Shown here piece by piece: positions 33,033 through 41,776 of a DNA stretch of 64,000 bases; within the stretch, counting starts at the first letter, position 1; every line of letters starts with the position of its first letter. Under the pieces are notes generated by a model. It searched no databases. It had not been told where the DNA came from and worked only from the letters and a program-made list of their open reading frames with translations. The stretch is from DSXH01 sp964532065. Lineage in GTDB: Bacteria; Bacteroidota; Ignavibacteria; Ignavibacteriales; Melioribacteraceae. The position numbers and the translations under genes were made by a program. The stretch covers positions 1-64,000 of the forward strand of contig CAZHHG010000006.1 in NCBI GenBank assembly GCA_964532065.1. The letters run 5' to 3'.

Positions 33033-34820
33033 TTAGTCTTCCATTGTTGCGCCAATTACCTCCTGAATTGACGTTAGACCTAATTTCACTTTCTCAAAAC
33101 CAGAATCTCTAAGACTCATCGTTCCGTCTTTTCTGGCCTGTTCGCGGATTGCTTCTTCATCAACTTCCTCGCCCGATCGAACAATCTGTCTTCTGATTTC
33201 CCGAGTAAAATAGAGAGCTTCGTGTATAGCCATTCTTCCTTTAAATCCGGTTTGGTTACATTTATCGCATCCTGCCGCCTCGAAAATTTCGCTGCCGGAC
33301 CAATCCTTTATATCAAGTCCCGCAAGTGCAATGTGCTCTTCAAGATTCTCAACTTTCTTTTTACAAACCGTGCAAAGTTTTCTGATAAGTCGCTGTGCAA
33401 CAATAATGTTGATTGCATAAGCAATCAGGAACGGTTCAACACCCATTTTGAAAAGACGCGCAACCGCACTGGGCGCATCATTAGTATGAAGCGTGGAAAA
33501 TGTAAGGTGACCTGTATTAGCAAGTTTAATAGCCGTTTCGGCGGTCTCCTTATCACGCATCTCACCTACAAGTACAATATCCGGATCGTGGCGGAGTATT
33601 GATCTGATTGCCTGTTCAAAATTCATTTTATGACCAATCTTAAGCTGCCGGGCACCTTCAATGACATATTCAACGGGATCTTCAACGGTCAAAACGTTTT
33701 TTGTAGGATTTATAACCTGGTAGAGCGCAGCAATCAGCGTAGTACTTTTACCCGAACCTGTCGGACCGGTTAATATGATCATTCCCTGAGGCTGACTGAT
33801 AGCTTTTACAAACGCCTTATTAGAATATCCTGTTAAACCTAGCTTTCCTAAATCCCTTATAACTTTTCTATCGTCAAGAATTCTTATTACAATACTTTCA
33901 AATTTGTTTTTAAGTTCTGTTCCTACAGTTGGAAGGACGGAAACTCTGAAACGGATTATATGGCCGTCGATTTCCCTCTGGATAAAACCATCCTGGGCTC
34001 TTTCTCTTTCGAATCTGTCGAGGCCTTTAGAGCGGTCTTTAACAACCGCCATAACAGCTTCGGGCATTGTTCCCTCCTGAACATGCCAGAGCTGAAGTTT
34101 ACCATCGAGACGGAAATGAATTTCTGTTTTGTTTCCGCTCTTAGGAATAATATGAATATCACTAACTCCTTTGCGTACCCCCTCAACCAGAGCCGCCTCA
34201 ATAAGATTTATAAGAGCACTTTTATTTATTTCAGCATCAAGTTCATCTTCATTGATCGAAACCTCTTCCTGAACAACCTGCATCTCTTCGGCAGCTTCTT
34301 CGATCATTTTAAGATATTCATTCTCGGAAGTAACCAGCAGATTTATTAGCCGGTCGTAATCCTTTTTCCTCAGATAGTTGATTTCATATTTTTTTGCGTT
34401 AAGCGTATAGGCAATTTTTGCAAGTGTCCTATCGGTCGGATCAACAGCGGCAAAAACAAGTTTATCTTTTATTTTATCGTCATACCTGTAAGGAATTACA
34501 CGGTGTTCGAGGAGCATTTTACGGACTTCCGGCCCCTGTTTATTCATCAGGCTTTTTATCTCGCCGATTCTCTCTTCCGAAAGTTCCTCGGGATGAATGT
34601 TCAATTCTTTAAATGCGTAGAGTACAGCAACTTCGCGGAATATAACATCGTGTTCAAATCCAAATTCTTCAACAAGGATCTGTGCCAGATTCCTTTTTTG
34701 TTTTAGTTGATCGGCATCCTTGATTTTAAGTGATTGTTCTAAAATTTTAGAATCGATTATTCCCTTCTTGAGTAAAAGGTAACCGATTTTATCAGTCATT
34801 TCTAGATGAGCATCAATCAT
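33033..34820 (-). CDS. pilB: PilB/GspE-type assembly ATPase
   Basis: A 595-residue extension/assembly ATPase. An MshEN/GspE N-terminal region (1-165) precedes the ATPase core with Walker A GPTGSGKST (352-360), Asp box VEDPVEYV (379-386), Walker B DIVLVGEMRD (414-423), His box GHLTFSTLHT, and a zinc site C483-C486/C518-C521 typical of PilB and GspE. The ATG has AAGGAAG upstream. It lies 17 bases after pilC and powers pilin insertion at the inner-membrane base. Confidence 0.93.
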   Translation of the reverse strand: MIDAHLEMTDKIGYLLLKKGIIDSKILEQSLKIKDADQLKQKRNLAQILVEEFGFEHDVIFREVAVLYAFKELNIHPEELSEERIGEIKSLMNKQGPEVRKMLLEHRVIPYRYDDKIKDKLVFAAVDPTDRTLAKIAYTLNAKKYEINYLRKKDYDRLINLLVTSENEYLKMIEEAAEEMQVVQEEVSINEDELDAEINKSALINLIEAALVEGVRKGVSDIHIIPKSGNKTEIHFRLDGKLQLWHVQEGTMPEAVMAVVKDRSKGLDRFERERAQDGFIQREIDGHIIRFRVSVLPTVGTELKNKFESIVIRILDDRKVIRDLGKLGLTGYSNKAFVKAISQPQGMIILTGPTGSGKSTTLIAALYQVINPTKNVLTVEDPVEYVIEGARQLKIGHKMNFEQAIRSILRHDPDIVLVGEMRDKETAETAIKLANTGHLTFSTLHTNDAPSAVARLFKMGVEPFLIAYAINIIVAQRLIRKLCTVCKKKVENLEEHIALAGLDIKDWSGSEIFEAAGCDKCNQTGFKGRMAIHEALYFTREIRRQIVRSGEEVDEEAIREQARKDGTMSLRDSGFEKVKLGLTSIQEVIGATMED

Positions 34821-34837
34821 AGGGCTTCCTTATTTTT

Positions 34838-36178
34838 TTACATCACCGGTGATTTCGGACTGATAGTAGCAGTCTCAGCCGATATTAGTGTTAATGCGAT
34901 CATTACTATCATAATCACCATAGCAATTCCAACCTGAATTAATTCAATTACGTTTTTAAGTCTGAACACAGTTTCGCTTTCGTAGTAATTTGCAAGCTGC
35001 AGGGCAGTGTTCTTGATTGTACCGGTCTCTTCACCTGAATGGAATCTTGAAAGAGCGGTTTCAGTAAAAACATCGCTTGCCTGGAAAGCTTCGGTAATTC
35101 CAATACCTTTTTTGATCATAAGAGGGATTGCAACTGATTTAATCTGGTTTTCAAAATGGGCGTTGCCGGTTGCTTCGGCCGCTATACGAATCGGTTCAAT
35201 GCTTTCAGCCGATCCGCTGTAAAGCGTATAAAATACACGGCAGAAAACTTCAATTGTTGTCTTGTGAATAAGCGAGCCCATTATCGGTATCTTGAACATC
35301 ATTCTGTCGAGTAAAAGTTTTCCCTTTTTTGTTTTTGCAAATTGCCAGATGGCAATAACAGGGATAAACATCCCGATTGTAATTAATAACATGTTACCCA
35401 TCAGGAAATCACTAATTTGAAGAGTTGCCGCAGTTAAAGGGGGCAGATCAATTTTAAATTTAACAAACAGTTTTGCGGTTTCAGGGAAAATGTAACCGAT
35501 ATAAAATATGACGGCAAGAAAGAGAACAAATAAAGTAACAAGAGGAGTAATGAGCGCGCTTCTCAGATTTTTCTTAAACTCCTGCTGTCTCTCAAGAAAC
35601 TTTGCGGTTGCTTTATAAATTTCCGACATATTACCGCTCTTAGATGCCAGTCCCAACATATAAGCCGTAAACTTTCCGAAAATTCCCTGATACCTTAAGA
35701 AAGTTGCTTCGCTATCGGCTCCTTTTTTCAATTCATTATTAATCTGTTTTAATGTCTCTTTGAGGGTTTTGTTTTCAATATCATTAATAAGTAAGGTTAA
35801 AATTTCACTATACGGTAATTTCTGATCCAGAAGTTCAGCGCTAATTTTTACAAATGAAACAATGTCCTGCTGAGGCGGTTTAAAATTAAAATCGAGCAGC
35901 TTTTTGTTGACCGATAAAACCTCATAACCGAGTTTACGGAGTGCATTGGAGACTTCTTCTTTAGAATAAGCTCTTTGTTCGCCGATAATCGGTTTTTCTT
36001 TACCACGCCTTATTTTATAGAGGTAGGAACTTTTCTTTTCAATCGAATTGATTTTAAGCTGGTGTTTTTCGGCAAGCTTATGAATCTTCTTTTTTGCTTC
36101 TTTATAGGTAGGTTCGCTCAAGTTGCCGGAAATAGCTTGTCCATTAATTTTTTGCGCGTTGAATCGAACTTCAATCAT
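34838..36178 (-). CDS. pilC: PilC/GspF-type platform protein
   Basis: A 446-residue inner-membrane platform protein. Two T2SF domains (about 95-225 and 300-425) each end in membrane helices, with helices near 207-230, 257-277 and 420-440. Typical segments are YSEILTLLINDIENKTLKE and the second-domain counterpart FCRVFYTLYSGSAESIEP. An N-terminal extension of about 70 residues precedes the first domain, as in PilC. A strong hairpin terminator separates it from the pilin genes upstream, so pilins are probably made in excess over the machine. Confidence 0.9.
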   Translation of the reverse strand: MIEVRFNAQKINGQAISGNLSEPTYKEAKKKIHKLAEKHQLKINSIEKKSSYLYKIRRGKEKPIIGEQRAYSKEEVSNALRKLGYEVLSVNKKLLDFNFKPPQQDIVSFVKISAELLDQKLPYSEILTLLINDIENKTLKETLKQINNELKKGADSEATFLRYQGIFGKFTAYMLGLASKSGNMSEIYKATAKFLERQQEFKKNLRSALITPLVTLFVLFLAVIFYIGYIFPETAKLFVKFKIDLPPLTAATLQISDFLMGNMLLITIGMFIPVIAIWQFAKTKKGKLLLDRMMFKIPIMGSLIHKTTIEVFCRVFYTLYSGSAESIEPIRIAAEATGNAHFENQIKSVAIPLMIKKGIGITEAFQASDVFTETALSRFHSGEETGTIKNTALQLANYYESETVFRLKNVIELIQVGIAMVIMIVMIALTLISAETATISPKSPVM

Positions 36179-36195
36179 ATTAATCGTCCTTAACT

Positions 36196-36231
36196 AAAAA
36201 AGAAGGCGGTTAAATTCGATTTAACCGCCTC
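36196..36231 (-). terminator. Hairpin terminator/attenuator between pilins and pilC
   Basis: On the minus strand AGGCGGTTAAA (36231-36221) pairs perfectly with TTTAACCGCCT (36215-36205) around a five-base loop, followed by TCTTTTTTAG. It lies between the second pilin-like gene and pilC. Partial read-through would set a high pilin to machine ratio. Confidence 0.85.
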
Positions 36232-36257
36232 CAATTTAAGAAAATTCAAACAAAAAA

Positions 36258-36644
36258 TTAATTATCTATGACAGTTGATTCGATTCGATTCGGACCAACC
36301 ACCATTGTAGCTTGAACCGGACTGGCTCCGTCATTTCCTGTTTCATTGCCGATACCGACAAGTGTTACAGATTGAGCAGCTACAGTTGCAGCATACGTTC
36401 CATTACCGGTTGTATCGAGTGTACCTGGAACTGTCCAGCCTGTAAATGTATTACCGCCGCCGCCGAGAGCTTCCGGTTTTCTGTAGAACTGCTGAGCTAA
36501 AGATGCAAGGTTTGTCATATCCGCAATAACAGCATCTCTGTTAGCCTGTGTACTGCTTGCTGTGAAAACATTAATACCAACTACAACAGCGATACCAACA
36601 ATGATAACGCCTAATACGATTAAGAGAAGTTGTTGCTGACCCAT
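36258..36644 (-). CDS. Pilin-like protein 2, non-canonical N-terminus
   Basis: A 128-residue protein starting MGQQQLLLIVLGVIIVG, one long hydrophobic N-terminal helix (5-28), then an amphipathic helix (ANRDAVIADMTNLASLAQQFY) and a Gly-rich beta globular part with LGGGGNTFTGW. Size and layout match a type IV pilin or pseudopilin. However, the leader would be just Met-Gly and position 5 after the Gly is Leu, not the conserved Glu. It is 70 bases after a paralog that shares MGQQQLLLI, the helix pattern, LGGG..FTGW and LVGIGNE. It has AGGAG upstream of an ATG. The role as pilus subunit is inferred from operon and shape. Confidence 0.72.
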   Translation of the reverse strand: MGQQQLLLIVLGVIIVGIAVVVGINVFTASSTQANRDAVIADMTNLASLAQQFYRKPEALGGGGNTFTGWTVPGTLDTTGNGTYAATVAAQSVTLVGIGNETGNDGASPVQATMVVGPNRIESTVIDN

Positions 36645-36714
36645 AATTTACTCCTGTTATTTAGTTACGAATGAATTAATTAATTAGAATAAAAGAATAT
36701 TTCCTGTTGTTATT

Positions 36715-37095
36715 TCAATAAATTATTACTGTCCTATATGAAGTAGGTCTTACAGTTAATTCAACTTGTATTGAGTCATTATTTGTAACCACCTCATTTC
36801 CAATGCCAACCAGAACCACGCTATCGGCAAAAACTGTGGCGGAAAAACGTCCGTTGGCAGTAACCTCAAGTTCATCGGGGACACGCCAGCCTGTAAATGA
36901 TCTTGATCCGCCGCCAAGGGAGAGAGGTTTCATATAGTACTGTTGAGCTAAGGAGGCAAGATTGACAAGTTCATTGGTTACATTACTTCTTTTGGCTTCG
37001 ATGGCATTAGCGCGGAAGAGGTTTATTCCAACAAAAATTGCAACACCCACAATCAGAATGCCTAATAAGATCAATAGAAGTTGCTGCTGTCCCAC
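36715..37095 (-). CDS. Pilin-like protein 1, non-canonical N-terminus
   Basis: A 126-residue paralog of the next gene, first in the pilus-like operon. It starts with GTG (GAGG at suitable distance) and reads MGQQQLLLILLGILIVG, followed by a helix ending NLASLAQQYYMKP, then LGGGSRSFTGWRVP and LVGIGNE. It also lacks Glu5 and any positively charged leader longer than Met-Gly. It differs from its paralog mainly in the C-terminal strands, as expected for major and minor subunits or for two partner subunits. Both are mature-pilin sized. Confidence 0.72.
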   Translation of the reverse strand: MGQQQLLLILLGILIVGVAIFVGINLFRANAIEAKRSNVTNELVNLASLAQQYYMKPLSLGGGSRSFTGWRVPDELEVTANGRFSATVFADSVVLVGIGNEVVTNNDSIQVELTVRPTSYRTVIIY

Positions 37096-37356
37096 TTAAA
37101 TTTCCTCAATAATTGTTTTCAAGTAAAAATTTCCGATTCATCAATTCAAACTCACCTTAACATCCGCGACTTCACTAAAACAAATATCAAACCAATTGGG
37201 AAAGTGGAAAATTTTTCATCTTACGGAATGGAATATAGCAAAGGAAAGAATTAATCCAAAGAATTTTTTTTAAGAAACTAGAAATTTTGAGGTGTGTCAG
37301 GTAAATGTTACCTGTAACCGGAAGGGTAGGCTGGATCACCTACCCAATAGTAATTT
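37096..37356. other. 261-base region between aspS and the pilin operon
   Basis: On the minus strand, directly after the aspS stop, two hairpins occur: GGGTAGG/CCTACCC (37325-37346) and CAGGTAA/TTACCTG (37299-37315). Neither has a strong T run. The rest is AT-rich and should hold the pilin promoter and a leader of up to about 130 bases. I saw no known riboswitch pattern. Confidence 0.5.
37230..37260 (-). promoter_or_regulatory. Possible promoter of the pilin operon
   Basis: On the minus strand TTTG (37260-37257), 19 bases, then TATATTCC (37237-37230), resembling TTTG/TAnnTTTG with two mismatches in the -7 box. It would give a leader of about 130 bases before the first pilin-like gene. A second weaker box GATATTTG lies nearer the gene. 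Confidence 0.35.
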
Positions 37357-39123
37357 TCATTTAATACGAATATGGAGTTCGGTAAGTTGAGCTTCGTCGA
37401 CGTGCGAAGGAGAATCATCCATTAATGAAAGTCCGCTCGAGGTTTTAGGAAACGCAATAACATCCCGGATCGAGGATTTACCGGCAAACAACATAACAAG
37501 CCGATCGAATCCGAATGCTATCCCCCCGTGAGGCGGGGCCCCATATTTGAATGCGTTCATCAGGAATCCGAATTTCTCTTTTGCCTCTTCCTCACCGATT
37601 CCGAGAGCTTTGAACATTAAAGCCTGAAGTCCGGAATCATGAATTCTTATACTTCCTCCCGCTATTTCATTACCGTTAAGTACCAGGTCGTATGCGCGTG
37701 CTTTTACTTTTCCGGGATCTGTTTCCATTAAAGGAATGTCTTCAATTCTCGGAGACGTGAACGGATGATGCATAGCATAGTAACGCTTTGTCTCATCATC
37801 CCACTCGAACAATGGAAATTCAGTTACCCAGATTAAAGCCGGTTTTGAGTCCGGCTGAATCAGATTCATTCTCTTTGCCATCTCGAGACGGAGATTACCC
37901 ATCACGGATAATGTCTTCAGTCTCTGACCGGTAAGGATAAACAACAGATCGCCGGGTTCGGCATTCATTTGAGCGATCAGATTTTTCTTTTCGTCATCGG
38001 TTAAAAATTTTGCAATTGGTGCATCAAGATCATTTTCTTTTACACGCATCCATATAAGTCCGCCAGCACCAAGCTTTTTTACAAAATCGGTTAGAACATC
38101 GAGCTGATTTCGTGTATAATCCCCGCAACCTTTAGCGAGCAATCCGGTGATTATTCCGTTCTGGGAGATTGAATCTTTGAACACACGGAATTCTGATTTT
38201 TCAAATACATTATTCAGCGTTACCATATCGAGACCGAAGCGAAGATCAGGTTTATCGCTTCCGTATTTTTCCATTGCTTCGTCAAAACTGAGTCTGGGTA
38301 TCGGTGTTTCCAGATTATAGTTCCAGATCTCCTTGAAGAATATTTTCATTAATCCTTCAACTACTTCAAAAATGTCTTCAACATCAACAAAGGACATTTC
38401 AACGTCGATCTGAGTAAACTCGGGTTGACGGTCGGCTCTCATATCCTCATCGCGGAAACACTTTACAATCTGGAAATAACGGTCGAACCCCGAAACCATA
38501 AGTATCTGTTTATAAGTCTGCGGAGACTGTGGCAATGCATAAAACTTTCCTTTATGAAGCCGGCTCGGCACAAGAAAATCCCGAGCACCTTCCGGTGTGC
38601 TTTTCATTAGCACAGGAGTTTCTATTTCAACAAATCCATTCGAATCGAAATATTTTCTGGTAATCTGCGACATTCTATGACGCAGTAGGAGATTTTTCTG
38701 AACCTCTCCTCTCCTCAGATCCAGATAACGGTATTTAAGCCGAAGGTCTTCGCTAGCATCGACATTATTGTCAATCGGAAACGGCGGTGTCTCTGCCTGA
38801 TTCAAGATAATTAACTTATCCACCATTACATCAATTTGACCTGTCGGGAGATCCGGATTCTCTGTTCCTTCCGGACGTTTGCGGACCTTTCCCTCAATCG
38901 AAATTACGAATTCAGATCTAAGTTTTTTCGCAAGTTCGTGCGAAGCGGAATTATATGAAGGTTCAAAAACAATTTGTGTAATTCCGAATCGATCCCTCAG
39001 CTCAATAAAGATTACGCCACCGAGGTCTCTTCTGTTGGCAACCCATCCGTTAAGCACCACATTTTCCCGGATATTTACTTCACGCAAGTCGCCGCATGTA
39101 TGTGTTCTTCTATTGAATTTCAT
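37357..39123 (-). CDS. aspS: Aspartyl-tRNA synthetase
   Basis: A 588-residue class II synthetase of the bacterial type, charging tRNA-Asp. It has the N-terminal OB-fold anticodon-binding domain (about 1-105), motif 2 region with KCFRDEDMRADRQPEFTQIDVEMSF in part, the bacterial GAD insertion (about 290-430, starting near DKPDLRFGLD), and motif 3 FGFDRLVMLFAG near the end. A consensus promoter is directly upstream. It is monocistronic, facing away from pdxB. Discrimination between Asp-only and Asp/Asn charging cannot be read safely here. Confidence 0.97.
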   Translation of the reverse strand: MKFNRRTHTCGDLREVNIRENVVLNGWVANRRDLGGVIFIELRDRFGITQIVFEPSYNSASHELAKKLRSEFVISIEGKVRKRPEGTENPDLPTGQIDVMVDKLIILNQAETPPFPIDNNVDASEDLRLKYRYLDLRRGEVQKNLLLRHRMSQITRKYFDSNGFVEIETPVLMKSTPEGARDFLVPSRLHKGKFYALPQSPQTYKQILMVSGFDRYFQIVKCFRDEDMRADRQPEFTQIDVEMSFVDVEDIFEVVEGLMKIFFKEIWNYNLETPIPRLSFDEAMEKYGSDKPDLRFGLDMVTLNNVFEKSEFRVFKDSISQNGIITGLLAKGCGDYTRNQLDVLTDFVKKLGAGGLIWMRVKENDLDAPIAKFLTDDEKKNLIAQMNAEPGDLLFILTGQRLKTLSVMGNLRLEMAKRMNLIQPDSKPALIWVTEFPLFEWDDETKRYYAMHHPFTSPRIEDIPLMETDPGKVKARAYDLVLNGNEIAGGSIRIHDSGLQALMFKALGIGEEEAKEKFGFLMNAFKYGAPPHGGIAFGFDRLVMLFAGKSSIRDVIAFPKTSSGLSLMDDSPSHVDEAQLTELHIRIK

Positions 39124-39157
39124 TGAATAAACTATACTCCTTTTTCAAAGTCAGGCG

Positions 39158-39189
39158 CAAAAATAAACATTTAATAAAGTGATTACAAA
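39158..39189 (-). promoter_or_regulatory. Promoter of aspS
   Basis: On the minus strand TTTG (39189-39186), a 20-base spacer, then TATTTTTG (39165-39158): an exact TTTG-N20-TAnnTTTG match, 34 bases before the aspS start codon. Confidence 0.75.
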
Positions 39190-39253
39190 TTGAGGCAGGT
39201 TGACTAAGTTTAACGTCATTGAGTTATATTTGCTTATCAGAATCGGGAAGACA

Positions 39254-40390
39254 ATGAACATTTTAGCAGACGAGAACATTCCGCAGGTTAAAGAGGCTTT
39301 TTCAAATTTCGGCGAAGTCCGGCTCTCCCACGGCCGTCATATCACCGGAGAGATGCTGAGAGATACGGATGTTCTGATTGTCCGTTCAATAACGGATGTA
39401 AACAGGAATTTACTGGATGGAAGTAATGTAAAGTTCGTTGGGACGGCAACAATCGGCACGGATCATATCGACAAAGAGTATTTACGATCCAGGAATATTT
39501 ATTTTGCGGACGCTGCAGGGTGTAACTCTTATTCGGTTGCTGAATATGTTATAACGGCTGTTGCAAAAATTTTATATGGAGAGAAAAAAAGTTTTGCAGG
39601 AAAAACTTTCGGTATAATCGGTTACGGAAACATCGGAACCAAAGTAGCAAGATTTGCCCGGGCTCTCGGATTCGAAACTGTAATCAACGATCCCCCTCTT
39701 GAGAGGAAACTCGGAAAAGAGAATTTCCGGAGTCTGTCTGATGCACTTCAATGCGACGTTGTAACTTTCCATGTCCCGCTTAACAAAACCGGAATTGACA
39801 AGACTGTCCACCTTTTAAATGAAGAGAATATCGGTGAGATAAAAGCAGGTGCCCTTTTAATAAATACGTCGCGCGGACCGGTTATTAAGAATTCAGCACT
39901 TAAAAAGAAACTTCTCGAAAACCGGAATATAAGGACGGTACTCGACGTCTGGGAAAACGAGCCGGCTATAGACACAGAACTGCTCGGTCTTGTTGACATT
40001 GCTTCGGCTCATATTGCAGGTTACTCGCTCGAAGGAAAACTGAACGGAACGTTATTCATCTATAATAAATTCTGTGAGTTTATTGATTGCAAACCGGAAT
40101 GGAAACCCGCTTACCCTCAAATTGACAACCCGGATATTGCTCCTACCAAATTTGATGGAATTGAAGAGTTGATTGAAGAGATTACCGGAAAGGTGTATGA
40201 CATTACTCTGGATACGGATCTGATAAAGAATATAATTGAAATTATCCCGGAAGAACGGGGCAGGCAGTTCGATCAGCTGAGAAAAACTTACAGGATAAGG
40301 CGCGAATTCAATAATTACTCGGTAAGCTTGAAAGATATGAAAAACACAACGGCAAACATACTTAATACGCTCAGGTTCAAGATTACTTAA
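39254..40390 (+). CDS. pdxB: 4-phosphoerythronate dehydrogenase PdxB
   Basis: A 378-residue D-2-hydroxyacid dehydrogenase acting in pyridoxal phosphate synthesis. It begins MNILADENIPQV, typical of PdxB. The open frame reaches back to 39200, but the ATG at 39254 has GGGAAG before it. NAD binding is GIIGYGNIGTKVA, the catalytic Arg is in INTSRGPVI, Glu in VWENEP, and His in AHIAGYSLEGK. The last 90 residues are the PdxB dimerisation domain. The 3' end overlaps the convergent M28 peptidase by 8 bases. Confidence 0.92.
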   Translation: MNILADENIPQVKEAFSNFGEVRLSHGRHITGEMLRDTDVLIVRSITDVNRNLLDGSNVKFVGTATIGTDHIDKEYLRSRNIYFADAAGCNSYSVAEYVITAVAKILYGEKKSFAGKTFGIIGYGNIGTKVARFARALGFETVINDPPLERKLGKENFRSLSDALQCDVVTFHVPLNKTGIDKTVHLLNEENIGEIKAGALLINTSRGPVIKNSALKKKLLENRNIRTVLDVWENEPAIDTELLGLVDIASAHIAGYSLEGKLNGTLFIYNKFCEFIDCKPEWKPAYPQIDNPDIAPTKFDGIEELIEEITGKVYDITLDTDLIKNIIEIIPEERGRQFDQLRKTYRIRREFNNYSVSLKDMKNTTANILNTLRFKIT

Positions 40391-41627
40391 GGTAAAGCAT
40401 TTTCCTGGAAATTGTATAATTACCCGAGTACATAGAATAGAAATAGAGACCGCTCGACAATCCGCCCCGGACAAGTGACGCATCAAAGTTTACGCTGTAT
40501 GAGGCAGGCGGTTTAACTTCATCTACGAGAACCGCTAATTCCCTTCCTATAAGATCATGGACTACGATTTTAACCGGCATCTCTTTATCAATAGAATAAT
40601 TGATAACCGTGGTAGAATTAAACGGGTTGGGATAATTCTGAGAAAGAGTATATGATGAAGGCAACGGTGAATGAACATATGTGGGATTCTGAACTCCGGC
40701 ATACAGTGCCAGCGTGCCTATAGCAACTTTCGAACACTTTTCGAAATAGGATTTATTTATGTATTCAATTCTATCATTAGCCGTATGATAATAGGGATGA
40801 AAATCTCTTAAACCATTTGTAGTATAATAATCTTCTATTAATAGTACAGCCGGATAATTGTTATACCAAAATGATGCGTGATCACTTGCAGACGTTCCCG
40901 GATTAATATATTGAAGCACTAATCCTATGCTATAATCGCTATTTACCTTTGCCATATTTTCTGCTATCAAATAAGAAGTACTGTAATCCCGCGCATGAAT
41001 TTCTGCAATATTGTCGTTATTGCCATCCCATCCGATCATATCCATATTAATAACGGCAATAATTTTATCATTTCTCAATCGGGCCTGTTGTGCATAATAA
41101 CTGCTTCCCTGTAGACCTAGCTCTTCGTTATCCCACAGAGCATAAATAATTGTGTAATCAGTCGGATACTTCGAAAGAATCCGCGCCGCTTCAAGGACTG
41201 CCGAGGTTCCGCTTCCGTTATCATCTGCGCCAGGAGCGATATATGAACGGGGCATGCTATCTAAGTGGGCACAAATAATAATCTGTTGTTCGGGATATGT
41301 AATCCCGTGCTGTATTGCGTAAATATTGCCTATACCGTTGTCGTGATTCTGCTGATAAGTCTCGAGTCCGTATGCTTCGAGCCGTTGTTTCAGATATTCT
41401 TCCGCGATGAGATTAGTATATTCGTATGCGTGCCGCGATAGGATTTGAAAAGTGCCGCTGGGAACCGTTACCTCCTTTACGCCGGTCAGGTATTCCAGGT
41501 TTTCCATTAAACGGTCGGGATCAACCTGGTTGATAACCGATGATATTATAGGATTTGTCTGCGGCCGGATAATCCCCGAAAATAAGAACAGGATTACCGC
41601 AACGGCGTAATTTACCCTCTGTAACAA
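40383..41627 (-). CDS. Secreted M28-family zinc aminopeptidase with T9SS sorting tail
   Basis: A 414-residue secreted peptidase. A signal peptide (about 1-24, ending near RPQ) precedes the M28 catalytic domain with zinc ligands in CAHLDSMP, GADDNGSG, WDNEELGLQG (catalytic Glu pair), NMDMIGWDG and DHASFW. The final 85 residues are a type A T9SS C-terminal domain (YTLSQNYPNPFNSTTVINYSI, ending SRKMLYLK, split here by a linker). The start is TTG with GGAGGG close upstream. It probably digests external peptides at the cell surface. It diverges from the Lrp-type regulator. Confidence 0.9.
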   Translation of the reverse strand: MLQRVNYAVAVILFLFSGIIRPQTNPIISSVINQVDPDRLMENLEYLTGVKEVTVPSGTFQILSRHAYEYTNLIAEEYLKQRLEAYGLETYQQNHDNGIGNIYAIQHGITYPEQQIIICAHLDSMPRSYIAPGADDNGSGTSAVLEAARILSKYPTDYTIIYALWDNEELGLQGSSYYAQQARLRNDKIIAVINMDMIGWDGNNDNIAEIHARDYSTSYLIAENMAKVNSDYSIGLVLQYINPGTSASDHASFWYNNYPAVLLIEDYYTTNGLRDFHPYYHTANDRIEYINKSYFEKCSKVAIGTLALYAGVQNPTYVHSPLPSSYTLSQNYPNPFNSTTVINYSIDKEMPVKIVVHDLIGRELAVLVDEVKPPASYSVNFDASLVRGGLSSGLYFYSMYSGNYTISRKMLYLK

Positions 41628-41776
41628 AAGCCCTCCAAATCTGGAATACTAATCTAAAAAAGAAACCGGTTCCGGCAATGCAATAAAAGAAGAACTTTTT
41701 TAATTTGTTTATTATTTCTATATACCTTATTTTTTCAGTCAATTAAATGAAATTACCTAAATAATTAAGTGAATGT

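Noticed and set aside
37299..37346. Riboswitch (for example cyclic di-GMP type) upstream of the pilin genes
   Set aside because: Two simple hairpins are present, but none of the conserved unpaired bases of known classes was found.
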